A DNA stretch of 64,000 nucleotides from Polyangiaceae bacterium (GTDB lineage Bacteria > Myxococcota_A > Polyangia > Polyangiales > Polyangiaceae), in NCBI GenBank assembly GCA_013361525.1, contig JABFXY010000065.1:1-64000 (forward strand), written 5' to 3'. Shown here one piece after another: positions 61,606-64,000 of this stretch. A program made the translations under genes and the position numbers. The notes under the pieces were generated by a model. That model was given only the letters and a program-made list of their open reading frames with translations. It was not told the DNA's origin and made no database searches. How positions within the stretch are numbered: position 1 is the stretch's first letter; each line of letters starts with the position of its first letter.

Positions 61606-62730
61606 ATGTCCCTCTGGCACCACAAACCTCGCGCCGGGCAGCTGCCCGGCGGCCTCATCACCGGCGTCGATCAAGTCTGTTTCGTCGTGCGCGACCTCGA
61701 CAAAGCGCTCGACACGATGACGAGAGTGCTCGGCGTCGGCCCGTTCAAATGCTTCACCCTCGACGAGCCGGCGCTCTTCGATACCACGCTCGACGGCCGC
61801 CCCGCGCGGTGGTCGTGCCGACTCGCGGTCACCTTGGTCGGTCGCACACAATGGGAGGTCGTGCAGCCACTGGATGGCGCGACGCTGCAAGCGCTGCACT
61901 TGCAGAACCGTTACGAAGGCGCGCAGCACATCCTCATCAGCCATTCGAACCACTCTTTCGAAGAGGCGCAGGCAAAGCTCGTCGAGCTCGGCCATCCCCT
62001 CGCCCAGCGCGCCCGCGTCAACCTGCCGATGCAGGTCGCGGGCCTGACCCTCTCCGTGCCCGCGGCATTCGCCAAGAGCGCCGCCACGCCCTTTGGATAT
62101 GCCGATACCCAAGATGTGCTGGGCACCGCGCTCGAAGTGGCGCGGTTTCCACCCGGCGTCGCGCCGCCGCTCGCTACGCGCCTCGGAAAACCCGATTGGT
62201 GGGTGCCCGAGGAATCGAAGAACGTCACGGCCAAGCTCGAGCACAGCCTCTTCGACCGCGTCACCAAGCTCGGCTTCTTGAGCCGCGACGCAATCGCCAC
62301 CATGCGCGCCTGGACCCGCTTCGGCGTCGGCCCATGGATTACCAAAGAGGTCGGCCCCGCAGACCTGACCAATGCCTCCCTCGGCGACTTCAGCGCGCGC
62401 GTCGGGTGGTGCCTCCTCGGCGACACCTTGCTCGAAGTCATCGAGCCTATCCGCGGCGCGACGCCGCACGCCGAGCTCCTGCGGCGCGCAGGCCCCGGAT
62501 TGCATATCGTCGGCGTGAAGAGCGACACGCTCTCGCAGCCCCAGGTGCTCGAGCAGCTACGCGGTGCGGATCTGCCGGTCGTGATGCAGGGCGTGATGCA
62601 CGGCGGGTTCGAGTTCGCTGTCGTCGATGCGCGGAGCGCAGGTGCGGGCTGGCTGGAGATACCGCATTTGGAGGCGGAGAGGCTTTGGGGAGAGCTTCGT
62701 AAGCTTCCTGGCCTCGAGTGGGTCGAGTGA
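61606..62730 (+). CDS. tandem VOC (glyoxalase-fold) protein
   Basis: The 374-residue protein has two VOC domains: residues 18-155 (GVDQVCFVVRDLDKALDTMT, LGVGPFKCF, GAQHILISHSNHSFEEA) and residues 215-365 (MRAWTRFGVGPWITKEVG, RVGWCLLGDTLLEVIEPIRG, GLHIVGVKSD). The first half resembles methylmalonyl-CoA epimerase-like or Glyoxalase_4 domains with candidate metal residues His and Glu. Substrate unknown; a lactate- or carbamoyl-type epimerase or ring-cleavage dioxygenase is conceivable. It lies downstream of the AraC gene on the same strand. Confidence 0.85.
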   Translation: MSLWHHKPRAGQLPGGLITGVDQVCFVVRDLDKALDTMTRVLGVGPFKCFTLDEPALFDTTLDGRPARWSCRLAVTLVGRTQWEVVQPLDGATLQALHLQNRYEGAQHILISHSNHSFEEAQAKLVELGHPLAQRARVNLPMQVAGLTLSVPAAFAKSAATPFGYADTQDVLGTALEVARFPPGVAPPLATRLGKPDWWVPEESKNVTAKLEHSLFDRVTKLGFLSRDAIATMRAWTRFGVGPWITKEVGPADLTNASLGDFSARVGWCLLGDTLLEVIEPIRGATPHAELLRRAGPGLHIVGVKSDTLSQPQVLEQLRGADLPVVMQGVMHGGFEFAVVDARSAGAGWLEIPHLEAERLWGELRKLPGLEWVE

Positions 62731-62743
62731 GCGTCGGCGCGCC

Positions 62744-62935
62744 TCAGTACCGCCGCACGGTCACCGGCTCCGGCGGCTCCCACGGAAGGCAGTCCGGGTG
62801 GTAGGGCACGAACACTTCCGCCACGCTGGGTGGCAATTCGGGTATCGGTAACGCGCACCTGTGGCACGCGGGTGCCGGCGTAGCTGGCGGCGGTGGGGCC
62901 GGAGGATACGGTGATTTCCGCCAATGCCCGAACAT
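62744..62935 (-). CDS. small CxxC/Pro-rich protein
   Basis: The 63-residue protein begins MFGHWRKSPYPPAPPPPATP, and its second half reads CHRCALPIPELPPSVAEVF with a later HPDCLPW. The arrangement C-x2-C and H-x2-C would suit a zinc knuckle. GAGGGTG sits just before the ATG at 62935. A much longer frame (to 63154) has no similarity over its extra part. I cannot assign a function, and confirmation as a gene rests on conservation in related genomes. Confidence 0.5.
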   Translation of the reverse strand: MFGHWRKSPYPPAPPPPATPAPACHRCALPIPELPPSVAEVFVPYHPDCLPWEPPEPVTVRRY

Positions 62936-63101
62936 CACCCTCTTCGAAGCAAGCGGGCGACCATAAGCACGCCCGAGAGGCCCGTGGTCGAGCCCTTCTG
63001 TCGAGGCCGAGCAGCCATGTCCGCGGCCATCCACATTGCGGGGTGGGACCACCGCGGTCATGGTAGCGGCGTTCCGCTGAACGTCGCGCACGGAGGCTTC
63101 G

Positions 63102-63872
63102 ATGACGAACTTGGCAGGTAAGACCGCTCTGGTGACGGGTGCATCACGCGGCATCGGCCGCGCAATTGCCGAGCGGTTGGCGGCTGACGGGGCGCTCGTC
63201 GCCGTCCACTACGGCGCGAACGAAGCCGCCGCAAAGGAAGTGGTCGGAGCCATTCACGGCGCCGGGGGTGAGGCTTTCGCAGTCCGAGCCGAGCTGGGTC
63301 TCGATGCCGACTTCGATCGACTCTTCGCGGACGTGGCTGCCGGCCTCGCGGGGCGGAGGCTCGACATCCTCGTCAACAACGCGGCCATCATCGACCGGTC
63401 GGCGACCATCGACCAAGCAACACCGGGGAGCTTCGATCGGTTGTTCGCAGTCAACGTCCGCGCGCCATTGTTCATCACACAGCGCGCATTGCTGCTCATG
63501 TCCGACGGCGGACGCATCATCAACATCTCGTCCGGCGTCACGTGGTTTGCCACGCCCGATATCGTTTACGGGATGACCAAAGGGGCATTGAATGTCTTCA
63601 CGCGCTCGTTGGCGAACAGCGTGGGTCCGCGTGGAATCACGGTGAATACGGTCTCCCCCGGCATTACGGAGACGGACATGAATACCTTTCTCCAAACCGA
63701 CCGGGAGGCCGCGAAGGGGGTCGCGTCGATGACGGCTCTCGGGCGACACGGTCGGCCGGCCGACATCGCCGACGCCGTCGCGTTCTTCGCATCCGATGAC
63801 GCCCGCTGGGTCACGGGACAGACCCTCGAGGTCAATGGTGGTCTTTGGCTCGGGCCAACGGGGAAGCGTTAG
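63102..63872 (+). CDS. short-chain dehydrogenase/reductase
   Basis: The 256-residue protein is a classical SDR: cofactor motif TGASRGIGRAIAE (10-22), NNAA (about 91-94) and the catalytic triad NISSG (Ser) with VYGMTKGAL (Tyr and Lys at the Y-x3-K spacing). The GG-x-G-type start, VAVHYGANE and DDARWVTGQTLEVNGGLWLG near the end complete the family pattern. It resembles FabG-like 3-oxoacyl reductases or glucose/sorbitol dehydrogenases, which cannot be separated from sequence. GGAGG precedes the ATG at 63102. It begins 166 bases from the divergent small CxxC gene. Confidence 0.93.
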   Translation: MTNLAGKTALVTGASRGIGRAIAERLAADGALVAVHYGANEAAAKEVVGAIHGAGGEAFAVRAELGLDADFDRLFADVAAGLAGRRLDILVNNAAIIDRSATIDQATPGSFDRLFAVNVRAPLFITQRALLLMSDGGRIINISSGVTWFATPDIVYGMTKGALNVFTRSLANSVGPRGITVNTVSPGITETDMNTFLQTDREAAKGVASMTALGRHGRPADIADAVAFFASDDARWVTGQTLEVNGGLWLGPTGKR

Positions 63873-64000
63873 GGTCGGGGCCGGTCGTCCGTCAGCGAAC
63901 CGCCGCCTCGCGCACCGCGGCGGAAGTAAGTTGAAGGTAGGCGCGAGCTTCGTTTTTTGATCCCAGGGCCCCGTTGCACGGAAGGGCTGCCAACCGCTCG

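Overview
The window is high-GC DNA from a bacterium that is almost certainly a myxobacterium (Myxococcota, probably Polyangiales-like). Three proteins end in a MYXO-CTERM sorting tail (Cys motif, hydrophobic helix, Arg cluster). Many others are lipoproteins in which the lipidated Cys is followed by a long Gly/Ser/Ala-rich linker and then a secreted domain. There is also a very large sigma-54 activator, several ECF sigma factors and a set of secreted hydrolases. I see no tRNA, rRNA, CRISPR array, insertion sequence or prophage. All calls are by eye from translations and motifs; no database search was run.

Layout. 1-3.8 kb: a truncated FG-GAP surface protein, an AraC regulator, an O-methyltransferase and a small lipoprotein. 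3.9-10.8 kb: a VOC protein, a sigma/zinc anti-sigma/thioredoxin operon, an ECF42-type sigma factor coupled to a YCII/DGPF protein, an IgGFc-binding-like lipoprotein, a GFA-family protein and a small exported Cys-rich protein. 11.2-16.7 kb: a 1347-residue Cys-repeat MYXO-CTERM protein and two small membrane proteins. 16.7-22.1 kb: a minus-strand run with a cupin, an M74-type murein endopeptidase overlapping a GH19 chitinase, an EEP-fold lipoprotein, a styrene-monooxygenase-like flavoprotein and a lipoprotein. 22.3-28.2 kb: a CoaB-like/class II aldolase fusion with a coupled small protein, then a 1282-residue TPR-sigma-54 activator coupled to an acidic lipoprotein. 28.3-37.6 kb: a trypsin-like protease, a sigma factor with a C-terminal membrane helix next to a divergent Lgt homologue, a sterol-desaturase-family enzyme with a perfect palindrome upstream, a GH71-like glucanase, a Gly-rich lipoprotein and an AraC regulator. 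37.6-44.4 kb: a two-gene unit of unknown function that may encode a thiol peptidase-like protein, a DUF4185 lipoprotein, a VOC protein, a TIR-like (PF10137-type) protein, two lipoproteins and a GNAT enzyme.

44.5-46.8 kb holds what I consider the most unusual item. Two adjacent genes together read like the middle and C-terminal parts of RNA polymerase beta' (RpoC). All four Cys of the internal zinc site are kept at native spacing, but the N-terminal half with the catalytic Mg motif is absent, the bridge-helix and trigger-loop regions are degenerate, and the last part of beta' is missing. 46.7-51.2 kb: a metallo-beta-lactamase-fold lipoprotein divergent from a LysR regulator, and two lipoproteins.

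51.3-57.1 kb is a compact stressosome-like partner-switching locus. It has two paralogous V4R-like putative sensors, an RsbX-like phosphatase translationally coupled to an extended RsbT-like kinase on one strand, and RsbS, RsbR, a sensor-STAS RsbR and a second HATPase kinase on the other, several joined by 4-base start/stop overlaps. No sigma factor or RsbU is encoded within it. 57.1-64 kb: a repeat-bearing promoter region with a good sigma-70-type promoter, a beta-propeller/di-heme cytochrome lipoprotein with its own terminator, an AraC regulator, a tandem VOC protein, a small CxxC protein and an SDR oxidoreductase.
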